From contig JANNRR010000142.1 in NCBI GenBank assembly GCA_031401675.1, forward strand, positions 1 to 61,123: a stretch of DNA of 61,123 nucleotides, read 5' to 3'. The notes under the pieces were generated by a model, which did not search any database, had not been told where the DNA came from, and saw only the letters and a list, made by a program, of their open reading frames with translations. Below, piece by piece: positions 40,697-48,049 of the stretch. Every line of letters begins with the position of its first letter. Positions within the stretch are counted from its first letter, which is position 1. Source of the DNA: JANNRR01 sp031401675 (lineage in GTDB: Bacteria > Pseudomonadota > Alphaproteobacteria > Rhodobacterales > Rhodobacteraceae). Both the position numbers and the translations under genes were made by a program.

Positions 40697-41035
40697 CACT
40701 TCGCCTCATGATGCGCTGTTCGTGGCCGAAACGGTAGTCGCAATCGGGACTGCAAGATGTTCAACCGGTTTCCACCTTCTGTCAATACGCCAGGGAGTTT
40801 TGTAGGGCAATCGCTTGAAGGCGGATTCAAGGTCCAAGTGGAGCGCAGGCGGTGGATGTGGCGAGTTCTTCGGTGATGGAACCCACAGCAGTATAGTCGC
40901 GGTCCGGGGCTTTTGCCGAATGGAAAGTGGTGGTTGGAGCGGTGCGTGTGAACACGCACCCTACGCTTGCTTGCCAAGTCTATCGGATGTGGGGTCCGTG
41001 CAAAACCGGGCTGGTGCGGTTGCGAAAGGCGATTG
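40697..41035. other. 339-base intergenic region with the right flanking repeat
   Basis: Contains the leader of the RTX gene (GAGG before its ATG) and the right-hand repeat at 40876-40972. Beyond that I see no gene or clear terminator before the end of the homocysteine methyltransferase gene at 41036. Confidence 0.5.
40876..40972. repeat. Right copy of the repeat flanking the RTX gene
   Basis: GGAACCCACAGCAGTATAGT, CGGGGCTTTTGCC, AAAGTGGTGG and GTGCGTGTGAACACGCACCC then TACGCTTGCT. It is about 16 bases longer than the left copy because its terminal hairpin (GTGCGTG-TGAA-CACGCAC) differs. Same orientation as the left copy. Confidence 0.7.
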
Positions 41036-42049
41036 TCAGCCCCGCCGCCCGCCGCGGCGTTCGCGCTTTGGCCCGGTGTCGTCGCCGGTGCCGTCGGAGG
41101 CGGAAGAGAAGCCGCCAAGTGCTTCGGTGATCGCCTCCAGCGTCGGGCGCGGGCCTTTGGGGCGGGTTTCCAGCGCCTGGCGCATCATCGCCAGATGTTC
41201 GGGCATGGTGCCGCAGCAGCCGCCGATGATCCGGACCCCGGCGTCGCGGGCCAGCACGGCGTATTCGGCCATCAGGGCGGGGGTGCCGTCGTAGTGGATG
41301 TGGCCTTCGTGATACTTCGGGATGCCGGCGTTGCCTTTGGCGATGATCGGGCGTTCGGTGCCCTGGGCGGCAAAGCCGAGCACGGTGCGCAGCAGGTCGG
41401 AGGCGCCGACGCCGCAGTTGGCCCCGAAGGCCAGGGGCGGATAGGCCAGTTTTTCCACCATGTCGGCCATGGCGGCCGAGGTCAGGCCCATCATGGTGCG
41501 CCCGGCGGTGTCGAAGCTCATGGTGCCGCACCACGGCATGCCGGCCAGTCGGGCGGCTTCGGCGGCGGCCTTGTATTCCTCGGCCGCCGACATGGTTTCG
41601 ACCCAGAGCACATCGGCGCCGCCGGCCTTCAGCCCCTCGGCCTGTTCATGGAACATCTCGACGGCGCGGGTGTGGGTCAGGCTGCCCATCGGCTGAAAGA
41701 TCTCGCCCGTCGGGCCGACCGACCCGGCAACGATGACGCGGCGGCCGGAGGCGTCGGCAACCTCGCGCCCCAGTTCGGCCGAGATGCGGTTCAGTTCGCG
41801 CACGCGGTTGTCGGCGGCATGCAGTTTCAGGCGGCTGGCGTTGCCGCCGAAGGTGTTGGTCAGGAAGATGTCGCTGCCGGCATCGACAGCGCCGCGATAC
41901 AGCGCCTTGATCCGGTCGGGATGCTCGACATTCCACAGTTCCGGGGCGTCGCCGGCCGACAGGCCCATGTTGAACAGGTTGGTGCCGGTAGCACCATCGG
42001 CCAGCAGCCAGTCGCGGGTGGACAGAAGCGCGCTGAGGGTGTCGGTCAT
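41036..42049 (-). CDS. Homocysteine S-methyltransferase domain protein (split methionine synthase candidate)
   Basis: 337 aa from the ATG at 42049 (MTDTLSALLSTRDWLLADGA) with AAAGG before it; ATG 42052 is adjacent. The barrel shows ADGATGTNLFNMG, TNTFGGNASRL, AGSVGPTGE and the zinc ligands in GANCGVGAS and GGCCGTMPEH. The tail (KRERRGGRRG) is basic. The family includes betaine-homocysteine methyltransferases and the N-terminal MetH module. Close linkage to a free-standing corrinoid protein, and reports of a three-part methionine synthase in related genera, make the MetH-module role likely; the pterin-binding module is not in this window. Betaine as methyl donor is the alternative. Confidence 0.9.
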   Translation of the reverse strand: MTDTLSALLSTRDWLLADGATGTNLFNMGLSAGDAPELWNVEHPDRIKALYRGAVDAGSDIFLTNTFGGNASRLKLHAADNRVRELNRISAELGREVADASGRRVIVAGSVGPTGEIFQPMGSLTHTRAVEMFHEQAEGLKAGGADVLWVETMSAAEEYKAAAEAARLAGMPWCGTMSFDTAGRTMMGLTSAAMADMVEKLAYPPLAFGANCGVGASDLLRTVLGFAAQGTERPIIAKGNAGIPKYHEGHIHYDGTPALMAEYAVLARDAGVRIIGGCCGTMPEHLAMMRQALETRPKGPRPTLEAITEALGGFSSASDGTGDDTGPKRERRGGRRG

Positions 42050-42241
42050 CATGGGGCCTTTCATGGCGACACGGGCCGCCATTCGGGCAGCCGGAATGGG
42101 CGGTGGATGCCATGTTCCGGGGTGGCTTGCAAATCGATACTTGTCATGAGGGTGGTGCGCCGGATGCACGAGGGGTGGCACCCCGGGGGGTGTGGGCCCG
42201 GGGTTTTGGGCCGGGGGGGCGGGCGGGTACGAACGCGCGGG

Positions 42242-44329
42242 TCAGGGGCGCGGGGTCGGGCTGTGGCTGGGGACCGCTGGCGGAAAGGCGATGGCGCGCG
42301 CCACGTCCAGCCCGGCGATCATGAGCCCGGGCCAGGTCGGGGCGGCGATGTAGAGCCGCTGCCAGTCCGGGGCAAAGCCGGATTTGAACTGGCGCAGGCC
42401 GCCAGCACCCGAGCAGTGATCCAGAAGGCGACACAGCGCGGCGGCGGGGCCGCGCCCCCGGGCCGCCAGCGGCACCGCCGCCAGCGACAGGCGCGGGATG
42501 CCAAGGGCTGCGGCATCGGCGATGGCGCGGACCAGAAGCGCCTGCATGGTGCCGTCGGGCATCGCTGGTGTGTGCCGCATCAGGTCGAGTGCCCATTCGC
42601 CGCTGGTCTGATGCAGGCTGAGAAAGGCGACCGGCTGGCCCTGATCCCAAGCCAGATAGAGCCGTTGCCCGGCCAGGGTGGCGGGATCGAAGCGGCCCAT
42701 GGAAAAGCCACGCTCGCCGCCACGCGCAACGGCCCAGGCGTCGGCGATGCGGGCGAGGTCGTGCAGCGGCAACGGGTTGTCGGCGGGGAGGGCGCCGAGA
42801 CGTGTGCCGGCGCGGTCGGCCTTGCGCAGTTTGCGGCGGAGCGCACTGCGCGCGGGGCTGTCGAGGCTGAAATCAGCCGGGGTCAGCACCGCCTCATGCG
42901 CGATCGCCAGAACGGCGTGGCCGGCGCGACGGGCCAGGGCGGCAACCCGGGCCGAGCATTTGTAGTGGCAGGCGATCAGGTCGCGGGCCCGGGCGGCGCG
43001 GTGCAGGGCGGCGATCATCGCGGCGTCGTCGCCGCCGGTCAGCGGGTCGCCGAGGCTGACCAGCGATTGGCCGGTTTCGGCGGCAAGCCAGGCATTGCCG
43101 CTATCCGGCCCGGACCACAGCGTCAGGCCGGATTGCCCGGCCAGGCGGAACTCGGCGCGGCGGGCGGTGTTTAGGCGGGCGGTGGTGGGGCGGGCGGTGG
43201 TGAGGCGGGCGGATGTTGGACCGGTGTCCGGGGTCAGGGCGGGTTGCGGGGCAGCCGTCCGGGAGCGATAGGGGTGCGGCCGGGCGGGACCGGCCATCAG
43301 CAGCAGGCCGGCCAGCACCGCCGGGATGGCGTAATAGACCAGCCGGTACGCCAGCACGGTCGCCATCAGATGCGACGGATCCGCCGTTGGCAACAGCAAC
43401 AACAGCGTCACCTCGAACGGGCCGACGCCGCCGGGGGTGCCCGAGATCAGACCGGCCCCGAGCGCCAGCAGAAACGCCGGCAGCACGGTCAGGGGCGACA
43501 GGCTGGCGGCCTCGGGCAGCAGGACGACAAAGGCCAGGGCGGCGGCGCCGCTGTCGACGGCGGCCAGCGTCAGGACGCGGGCCAGCGTCGCGATGGGTGG
43601 CAGGCGGAGCGTGGCTGTCGGATGGGGCAGAAGCCGGTTCAGCGGGCCAGTGAGCCAGCCAGTGAGCCAGCCGGGCAGCCAGCCCTGCAGCGATGGCCGC
43701 CAAAGGCAGAAGGCCAGGCTAAGCCCGGTCAGGGCCAGGACCGCGACGCCGGCGGGGCGCAGCGCCGGAAGCGGCGGCAGCACGGCGGTGACCAGTGCCG
43801 CCACCACGGCCCAGCCTGCCAGAAACGACAGGGCCACGCTCAGCGACAGCCGCGTGGCCTGCCACAGCGTCAGGCCGGGCAGCATCCGCCAGCGCACCAG
43901 CGCGCCGGTGATCAGGCCAAGGCCGATGGTCTGGCTGATGGCGATGGCGGCGATTCCGGCGCGCCGGGCCGCAGCCGGGGCGACCTGCAGGCCCAGCCGG
44001 CGCTGGACGACGCCGTCATAGCGCCCGACTGCCCAGAAGCTGACGGCGGTGGCAAGAGCTGCGACCAGCCATTGCCCGGGCGCGACGCTGGCAAACGCCG
44101 CCCGCACGGCGGTGATGTCGAGATCGGCGAGGTGGGTGGTCAGGTACCAGACCAGCGCCGTCGCCATGACGTACGGCAGGGCTTGCCGCAGGCGGCCGGT
44201 GAGGGAGGGACGGCGGGCGTCGGGGCCGGCACCAGGGCGGGTGTCACGGCGGGCGTCACGGCGGGCACCTGCATCGGTGCTGCGGCTATGCGGATGCTGC
44301 GCCGGGCCGCTGAGTGGCGATTGAATCAT
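42242..44329 (-). CDS. MprF-like protein (membrane domain plus DUF2156/LPG-synthase C-terminal domain)
   Basis: 695 aa from the ATG at 44329, which follows AAAGGGGAAACGGG; the frame is open further up. About ten membrane helices (about 50-350) with GTPGGVGPFEV and YRLVYYAIPAVLAGL match the lysylphosphatidylglycerol synthase flippase part. The cytoplasmic C-terminus (about 400-690) is a GNAT-like domain with SLGDPLTGG, CHYKCS, ALDLMRHTPAMPDGTMQALL and LRQFKSGFAPDW. MprF transfers an amino acid from aminoacyl-tRNA to phosphatidylglycerol and flips the product. The linker (SARLTTARPTTARLNTARR) and a GWLPGWLTGWLTG stretch come from short DNA repeats. A weak hairpin (42195-42212) follows the stop. 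Confidence 0.88.
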   Translation of the reverse strand: MIQSPLSGPAQHPHSRSTDAGARRDARRDTRPGAGPDARRPSLTGRLRQALPYVMATALVWYLTTHLADLDITAVRAAFASVAPGQWLVAALATAVSFWAVGRYDGVVQRRLGLQVAPAAARRAGIAAIAISQTIGLGLITGALVRWRMLPGLTLWQATRLSLSVALSFLAGWAVVAALVTAVLPPLPALRPAGVAVLALTGLSLAFCLWRPSLQGWLPGWLTGWLTGPLNRLLPHPTATLRLPPIATLARVLTLAAVDSGAAALAFVVLLPEAASLSPLTVLPAFLLALGAGLISGTPGGVGPFEVTLLLLLPTADPSHLMATVLAYRLVYYAIPAVLAGLLLMAGPARPHPYRSRTAAPQPALTPDTGPTSARLTTARPTTARLNTARRAEFRLAGQSGLTLWSGPDSGNAWLAAETGQSLVSLGDPLTGGDDAAMIAALHRAARARDLIACHYKCSARVAALARRAGHAVLAIAHEAVLTPADFSLDSPARSALRRKLRKADRAGTRLGALPADNPLPLHDLARIADAWAVARGGERGFSMGRFDPATLAGQRLYLAWDQGQPVAFLSLHQTSGEWALDLMRHTPAMPDGTMQALLVRAIADAAALGIPRLSLAAVPLAARGRGPAAALCRLLDHCSGAGGLRQFKSGFAPDWQRLYIAAPTWPGLMIAGLDVARAIAFPPAVPSHSPTPRP

Positions 44330-44671
44330 CCCGTTTCCCCTTTGCCATGACGGCATGCATCCCGACCCGGAGACAGGGGTAGCCCAGCAGGGTTTCACAT
44401 CGGCTTAACAGCGGGGATTTTCATGAAAAACTTGCGGGGTCTGCGGCGCGAGGTCTGCGGCGCGGGGAAACGGCAGGGGGCATCGTTGCGCGCCGGCGGT
44501 CCGGTGGGGCGCGAGACAAAATTCTTGAGGAAGAATTTTGGCAAAATCCTTCAAAGGATTTTGAGGCGGCGCCTCTCGAGCGAGCGGAACGGCGTCCGCG
44601 ATGGTGGCACCGCGCGCCTTCGAGTACAAGCCGCGCGCCTGACCCGGGTGGCAATCCCGCAGGCGATGCGG
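44330..44671. other. 342-base intergenic region upstream of the MprF-like gene
   Basis: Between the mprF-like start and the end of the ATPase zeta gene, both on the minus strand. It holds the family B double palindrome at 44518-44562, which would terminate transcription from the zeta gene. I see no gene in the rest. Confidence 0.55.
44518..44562. repeat. Double palindrome, family B
   Basis: AAAATTCTT-GAGG-AAGAATTTT then GGC and AAAATCCTT-CA-AAGGATTTT: two 9-bp perfect stems in tandem. Nearly the same element is at 58757-58802, and a variant is at 35705. It can serve as a terminator in either direction. Confidence 0.8.
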
Positions 44672-44986
44672 TCAGACTTCGGTCATCAATTGCGCCTTGG
44701 CGACGGTGACCAGTTCGGCCATCTTGGCGCGGATCGTGGCGGCATCGGCCAGTGCGCCGAGGTCAGCCGCGACCTTGCGGAACACATCCTCGTCACCGGC
44801 CTCGACGAAATCGGAGGCGACGACTTCCATGGCGTAGGCGGTGGCGGCTTCGCCCTGACGGCCCATCAGGCCGGCGGCCCAGAGGCCCAGAAGTTTGTTG
44901 CGGCGGGCTTCGGCCTTGAACCTCAGGTCGGCGTCGTGGGCGTACTTCGCCTCGAAGGCATTCTCGCGGTCGTCAAAGGTGGTCAT
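44672..44986 (-). CDS. F1-ATPase inhibitor zeta subunit (DUF1476)
   Basis: 104 aa from the ATG at 44986 (MTTFDDRENAFEAKYAHDAD). DUF1476 proteins are the zeta subunit first found in Paracoccus denitrificans ATP synthase; the N-terminal stretch enters the catalytic head and blocks ATP hydrolysis. LRFKAEARRNKLLGLWAAGLMG and the four-helix C-terminus (AYAMEVVASDFVEAGDEDV) are conserved. It diverges from purC, a neighbourhood I believe is common in Rhodobacteraceae, though I cannot check this. Confidence 0.92.
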   Translation of the reverse strand: MTTFDDRENAFEAKYAHDADLRFKAEARRNKLLGLWAAGLMGRQGEAATAYAMEVVASDFVEAGDEDVFRKVAADLGALADAATIRAKMAELVTVAKAQLMTEV

Positions 44987-45163
44987 GGCTTGCCTCTGCA
45001 TCAGGAAGGATTGCCTTCATATGCAGGTGCGGCGGCGCTGCTGCAAGCCCCGCGATGCCGGTCCGCGCCGATAACCTTGCGAGCCGGGATGGCTTGGCAT
45101 ATAGCGACGGAGAAAGCGCGGGGTACATCCCTGCGGAATGGCCTATGGCCGAGCGGAGTTCCC

Positions 45164-45928
45164 ATGGCACCACGTCGCAAGAAGGTTTACGAGGGCAAGG
45201 CCAAGATCCTGTACGAAGGCCCGGAGCCGGGGACGCTGATCCAGTATTTCAAGGACGACGCCACCGCCGGCAACGGCATCAAGAAAGAGGTGGTCGAAGG
45301 TAAGGGCGTGCTGAACAACCGCTTGTCGGAGTTCTTCATGACCGGGCTGAACGCCATCGGCGTGCCGACGCATTTCATCAAGCGCATCATCATGCGCGAA
45401 CAGCTGATCCGCACCGTCGAGATCATTCCGCTGGAGGTGGTGGTGCGCAACACCGCCGCCGGGTCGATCACCACCCGGCTGGGAATTCCGGAGGGCACGG
45501 CGCTGCCGCGCCCGATCGTGGAATTCTATTTCAAGGACGACAAGCTGGGCGATCCCCTGGTGTCGGAGGAGCACATCATCGCCTTTGGCTGGGCCAGCCA
45601 GCAGGATCTGGACGACGTGATTGCGCTGGCGCTGCGGGTCAACGACTTCATGTCGGGGATCATGATGGGGGTCGGCATCAAGCTGGTGGATTTCAAGATC
45701 GAGGTCGGCCGGGTCTGGGAGGGCGAGTATCAGCGCCTGATCATTGCCGACGAGATCAGCCCGGATTCGTGCCGGCTGTGGGACGTGAAGACCGGCCAGA
45801 AGCTGGACAAGGACGTGTTCCGCCGCGATCTGGGATCGCTGAGCGATGCCTATACCGAAGTGGCGCGGCGGCTCGGGGTGTTGCCGTCGAATGTGACGCA
45901 TGCGACCAAGCCGACGCTGATCAACTGA
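45164..45928 (+). CDS. purC: Phosphoribosylaminoimidazole-succinocarboxamide synthase
   Basis: 254 aa from the ATG at 45164 (MAPRRKKVYEGKAKILYEGP) with GGAG before it; a much longer open frame upstream is not coding. KVYEGKAKILY, LEVVVRNTAAGSI, LPRPIVEFYFKDD and LVDFKIEVGR are SAICAR synthetase signatures. It joins CAIR with aspartate in purine synthesis. purS and purQ follow on the same strand. Confidence 0.97.
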   Translation: MAPRRKKVYEGKAKILYEGPEPGTLIQYFKDDATAGNGIKKEVVEGKGVLNNRLSEFFMTGLNAIGVPTHFIKRIIMREQLIRTVEIIPLEVVVRNTAAGSITTRLGIPEGTALPRPIVEFYFKDDKLGDPLVSEEHIIAFGWASQQDLDDVIALALRVNDFMSGIMMGVGIKLVDFKIEVGRVWEGEYQRLIIADEISPDSCRLWDVKTGQKLDKDVFRRDLGSLSDAYTEVARRLGVLPSNVTHATKPTLIN

Positions 45929-45980
45929 GGCCGGCACCGATCGCCCGGGGCGGGCGCTGGCGGTACGGGCGCAAGAGATG

Positions 45981-46000
45981 GATATTTGGGGAACAAAGAA
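45981..46000 (+). repeat. Dispersed repeat, family A, A/T half, immediately before purS
   Basis: GATATTTGGGGAACAAAGAA directly abuts the purS GTG, so here the repeat forms the leader and ribosome-binding region rather than a 3' end. The GC-rich hairpin half is degenerate. Confidence 0.65.
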
Positions 46001-46240
46001 GTGAAGGCGCGGGTGCATGTGATGCTGAAGGACGGCGTGCTGGACCCGCAGGGCGAGGCGGTGCGGGTGGCGCTGGGCACGCTGGGGTTTGCCGGGGTCC
46101 GGGGTGTGCGGCAGGGCAAGGTGATCGAACTGGACCTGGCGGCGGCCGACCCGGTGGCCGCCGAGGCCGAGGTGCGGGCGATGTGCGCCAAGCTGCTGGC
46201 CAACCCGGTGATCGAGAAATACACGGTCGAGATTGCCTGA
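46001..46240 (+). CDS. purS: FGAM synthase subunit PurS
   Basis: 79 aa from the GTG at 46001 (MKARVHVMLKDGVLDPQGEA). LGTLGFAGVRGVRQGKVIELDL and LLANPVIEKYTVEI match PurS, the small bridging subunit of the PurLQS complex that makes formylglycinamidine ribonucleotide. The start is set by homology; an in-frame TTG at 45986 lies inside the repeat. It is followed after 30 bases by an unrelated dehydrogenase gene and then purQ. Confidence 0.95.
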   Translation: MKARVHVMLKDGVLDPQGEAVRVALGTLGFAGVRGVRQGKVIELDLAAADPVAAEAEVRAMCAKLLANPVIEKYTVEIA

Positions 46241-46270
46241 ACGGGCCGTTGCAGAAGCGGGAGGCTGGCA

Positions 46271-47308
46271 GTGCGCGCGGCGGTTCTGAGAGCGTTCAAT
46301 GCCGATCTGGCGATCGAGGCAGTGACGGACCCGGTCTGCCCGCCGGACGGGGTGGTGCTGCGGGTGCTGGCTTGCGGCGTCTGCCGGTCGGACTGGCACG
46401 GCTGGACCGGCGAACATGCACGGATCCGGCCGGGGCAGATTCTGGGGCATGAATATTGCGGCGAGGTGGTGGCGGTCGGGCCGCTGGCCCGCTGGCAGTT
46501 GGGCGACCGGGTGCTGGCGCCGTTCATTCTGGCCTGCGGGTCGTGCCCGTCGTGCCAGTCAGGCCATTCCAACACCTGTCCGGAGCAGAAGCTGCCGGGC
46601 TTTACCCAAGCCGGGGCCTATGCCGAGTTCGTGGCGGTGCCCTTTGCCCACAATCTGGCGCGGTTGCCGGACAGTCTGACGCCGGCGCTGGCGGCGGGTC
46701 TGGGCTGCCGGGTAACCACGGCCTGGCACGCGCTGACCGGCCGGGCCAGCTTGCAGGCCGGCGAGTGGCTGGCGGTGCACGGCACCGGCGGCGTCGGTCT
46801 GGCAGCGATGCTTCTGGGCCGCGCGATCGGGGCGCGGGTGGTGGTGGTGGATGTGGTGCGCGAAAAGCTGGACAATGCGCTGGCCCTGGGTGCCGATGCG
46901 GCGGTGGATGCGCGCGACGGCCGGGTGGCCGAAGCGGTGATCGGGATCACCGGCGGCGGCGCGCATGTCAGCGTCGAGGCGCTGGGGATTGCCCTGACCA
47001 CCAATGCCTCGATCGAGTGTCTGCGGCCGCTGGGGCGGCATGTGCAGGTGGGCATGCCCACGGGGCATTCGGCGCGGATGGAGATCAACATGAATGCGGT
47101 CTACATGCGCAATCTGGCGCTTTTCGGCACGCGCGGCATGCCGGCCTGGCGCTATCCGTCGCTGCTGGGGCTGATCGAGGCCGGGCGGGTGGATATCAGG
47201 CCGCTGGTGGCGCGCCAGATCGGGCTGAGCGGCGCCTCGGCCGAACTGCGCGCCTTTAACGGCCCGACGCCGCCGGGGGTGGCGGTGATCACCGATTTCG
47301 GGGGCTGA
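46271..47308 (+). CDS. Zinc-dependent alcohol dehydrogenase, inserted between purS and purQ
   Basis: 345 aa from a GTG. Catalytic zinc ligands lie in CGVCRSDWHGW and GHEYCGEV; the structural zinc lobe is CGSCPSCQSGHSNTC; the NAD fold is VHGTGGVGLAAMLLGRA. C-terminal PTGHSARMEINMNAVYMRNL is typical of zinc-dependent ADH-like family proteins in this group. The substrate is unknown. Its place inside the purine genes has no metabolic logic I can see; gaps of 30 and 15 bases mean it must be cotranscribed with them. Confidence 0.9.
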   Translation: MRAAVLRAFNADLAIEAVTDPVCPPDGVVLRVLACGVCRSDWHGWTGEHARIRPGQILGHEYCGEVVAVGPLARWQLGDRVLAPFILACGSCPSCQSGHSNTCPEQKLPGFTQAGAYAEFVAVPFAHNLARLPDSLTPALAAGLGCRVTTAWHALTGRASLQAGEWLAVHGTGGVGLAAMLLGRAIGARVVVVDVVREKLDNALALGADAAVDARDGRVAEAVIGITGGGAHVSVEALGIALTTNASIECLRPLGRHVQVGMPTGHSARMEINMNAVYMRNLALFGTRGMPAWRYPSLLGLIEAGRVDIRPLVARQIGLSGASAELRAFNGPTPPGVAVITDFGG

Positions 47309-47323
47309 CATGCGGGGGGGACG

Positions 47324-47992
47324 ATGAAGGCAGCGGTGATCACCTTTCCGGGGTCGAACTGCGACCGTGATCTGGCGGTGGCGCTGGGCCGCGCCGGGTT
47401 CGAGGTGCTGCGGGTCTGGCACAAGGACACGGCGCTGCCTGCTGCGGTGGATGTGGTCGGCGTGCCGGGCGGGTTTTCGTTCGGCGATTATCTGCGCTGC
47501 GGCGCGATTGCAGCGCGTTCGCCGATTGCCGGGGCGTTGATCGCACATGCGGCGCGCGGCGGCTATGTGCTTGGGATCTGCAACGGCTTTCAGATCCTGA
47601 CCGAAACCGGCTTGCTGCCCGGGGCGCTGATGCGCAACGCCGGGCTGAAGTTCGTCTGCAAGGCCGTGGCGATGACGGTGACAACCGCCGACAGCGCCTT
47701 TACCCGCGGCTGGACCCGGGGGGCCGCGATCCGGCTGCCGGTGGCGCATCACGACGGCAATTACAGCATCGATGCCGAGGGGTTGGCCCGGTTGCGGGGC
47801 GAGGACCGCATCGCCTTTGCCTACCGTGATAATCCCAACGGCGCGCTGGCCGACATTGCCGGCATCCTGTCGGACAACCGCCGGGTGCTGGGAATGATGC
47901 CGCACCCGGAACGGGCGGCGGATGCGGCGTTGGGCGGCACCGACGGTTCGGTGCTTTTCCGCTCGCTCTGCGGGGCGCTGGTGGCGGCTTGA
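47324..47992 (+). CDS. purQ: FGAM synthase glutaminase subunit PurQ
   Basis: 222 aa class I glutamine amidotransferase. KAAVITFPGSNCDRDLAVAL is the PurQ start, GGFSFGDYLRCGAIAA the oxyanion region, GICNGFQIL holds the nucleophile Cys (about 86), and MMPHPERAAD the His-Glu pair. It supplies ammonia to PurL within PurLQS. purL is not in the window. Confidence 0.97.
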   Translation: MKAAVITFPGSNCDRDLAVALGRAGFEVLRVWHKDTALPAAVDVVGVPGGFSFGDYLRCGAIAARSPIAGALIAHAARGGYVLGICNGFQILTETGLLPGALMRNAGLKFVCKAVAMTVTTADSAFTRGWTRGAAIRLPVAHHDGNYSIDAEGLARLRGEDRIAFAYRDNPNGALADIAGILSDNRRVLGMMPHPERAADAALGGTDGSVLFRSLCGALVAA

Positions 47993-48049
47993 AGCCGGGC
48001 GCTGCCGGGACGGCTTGAGGACCGGGCGGTCCGCGACTAGACTGCCGCC

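Noticed and set aside
42050..42180. A SAM- or SAH-type riboswitch before the homocysteine methyltransferase gene
   Set aside because: The leader holds TTTGCAAGCCACC, which resembles part of the SAM-II/SAM-V core, but the conserved A-rich strand and the second pairing region are absent. I could not fold it into a known class.
44423..45163. An N-terminal extension of PurC of nearly 250 codons
   Set aside because: The stretch has no PurC homology, runs through a palindromic repeat and lies opposite the zeta-subunit gene; the ATG at 45164 gives the normal PurC length.
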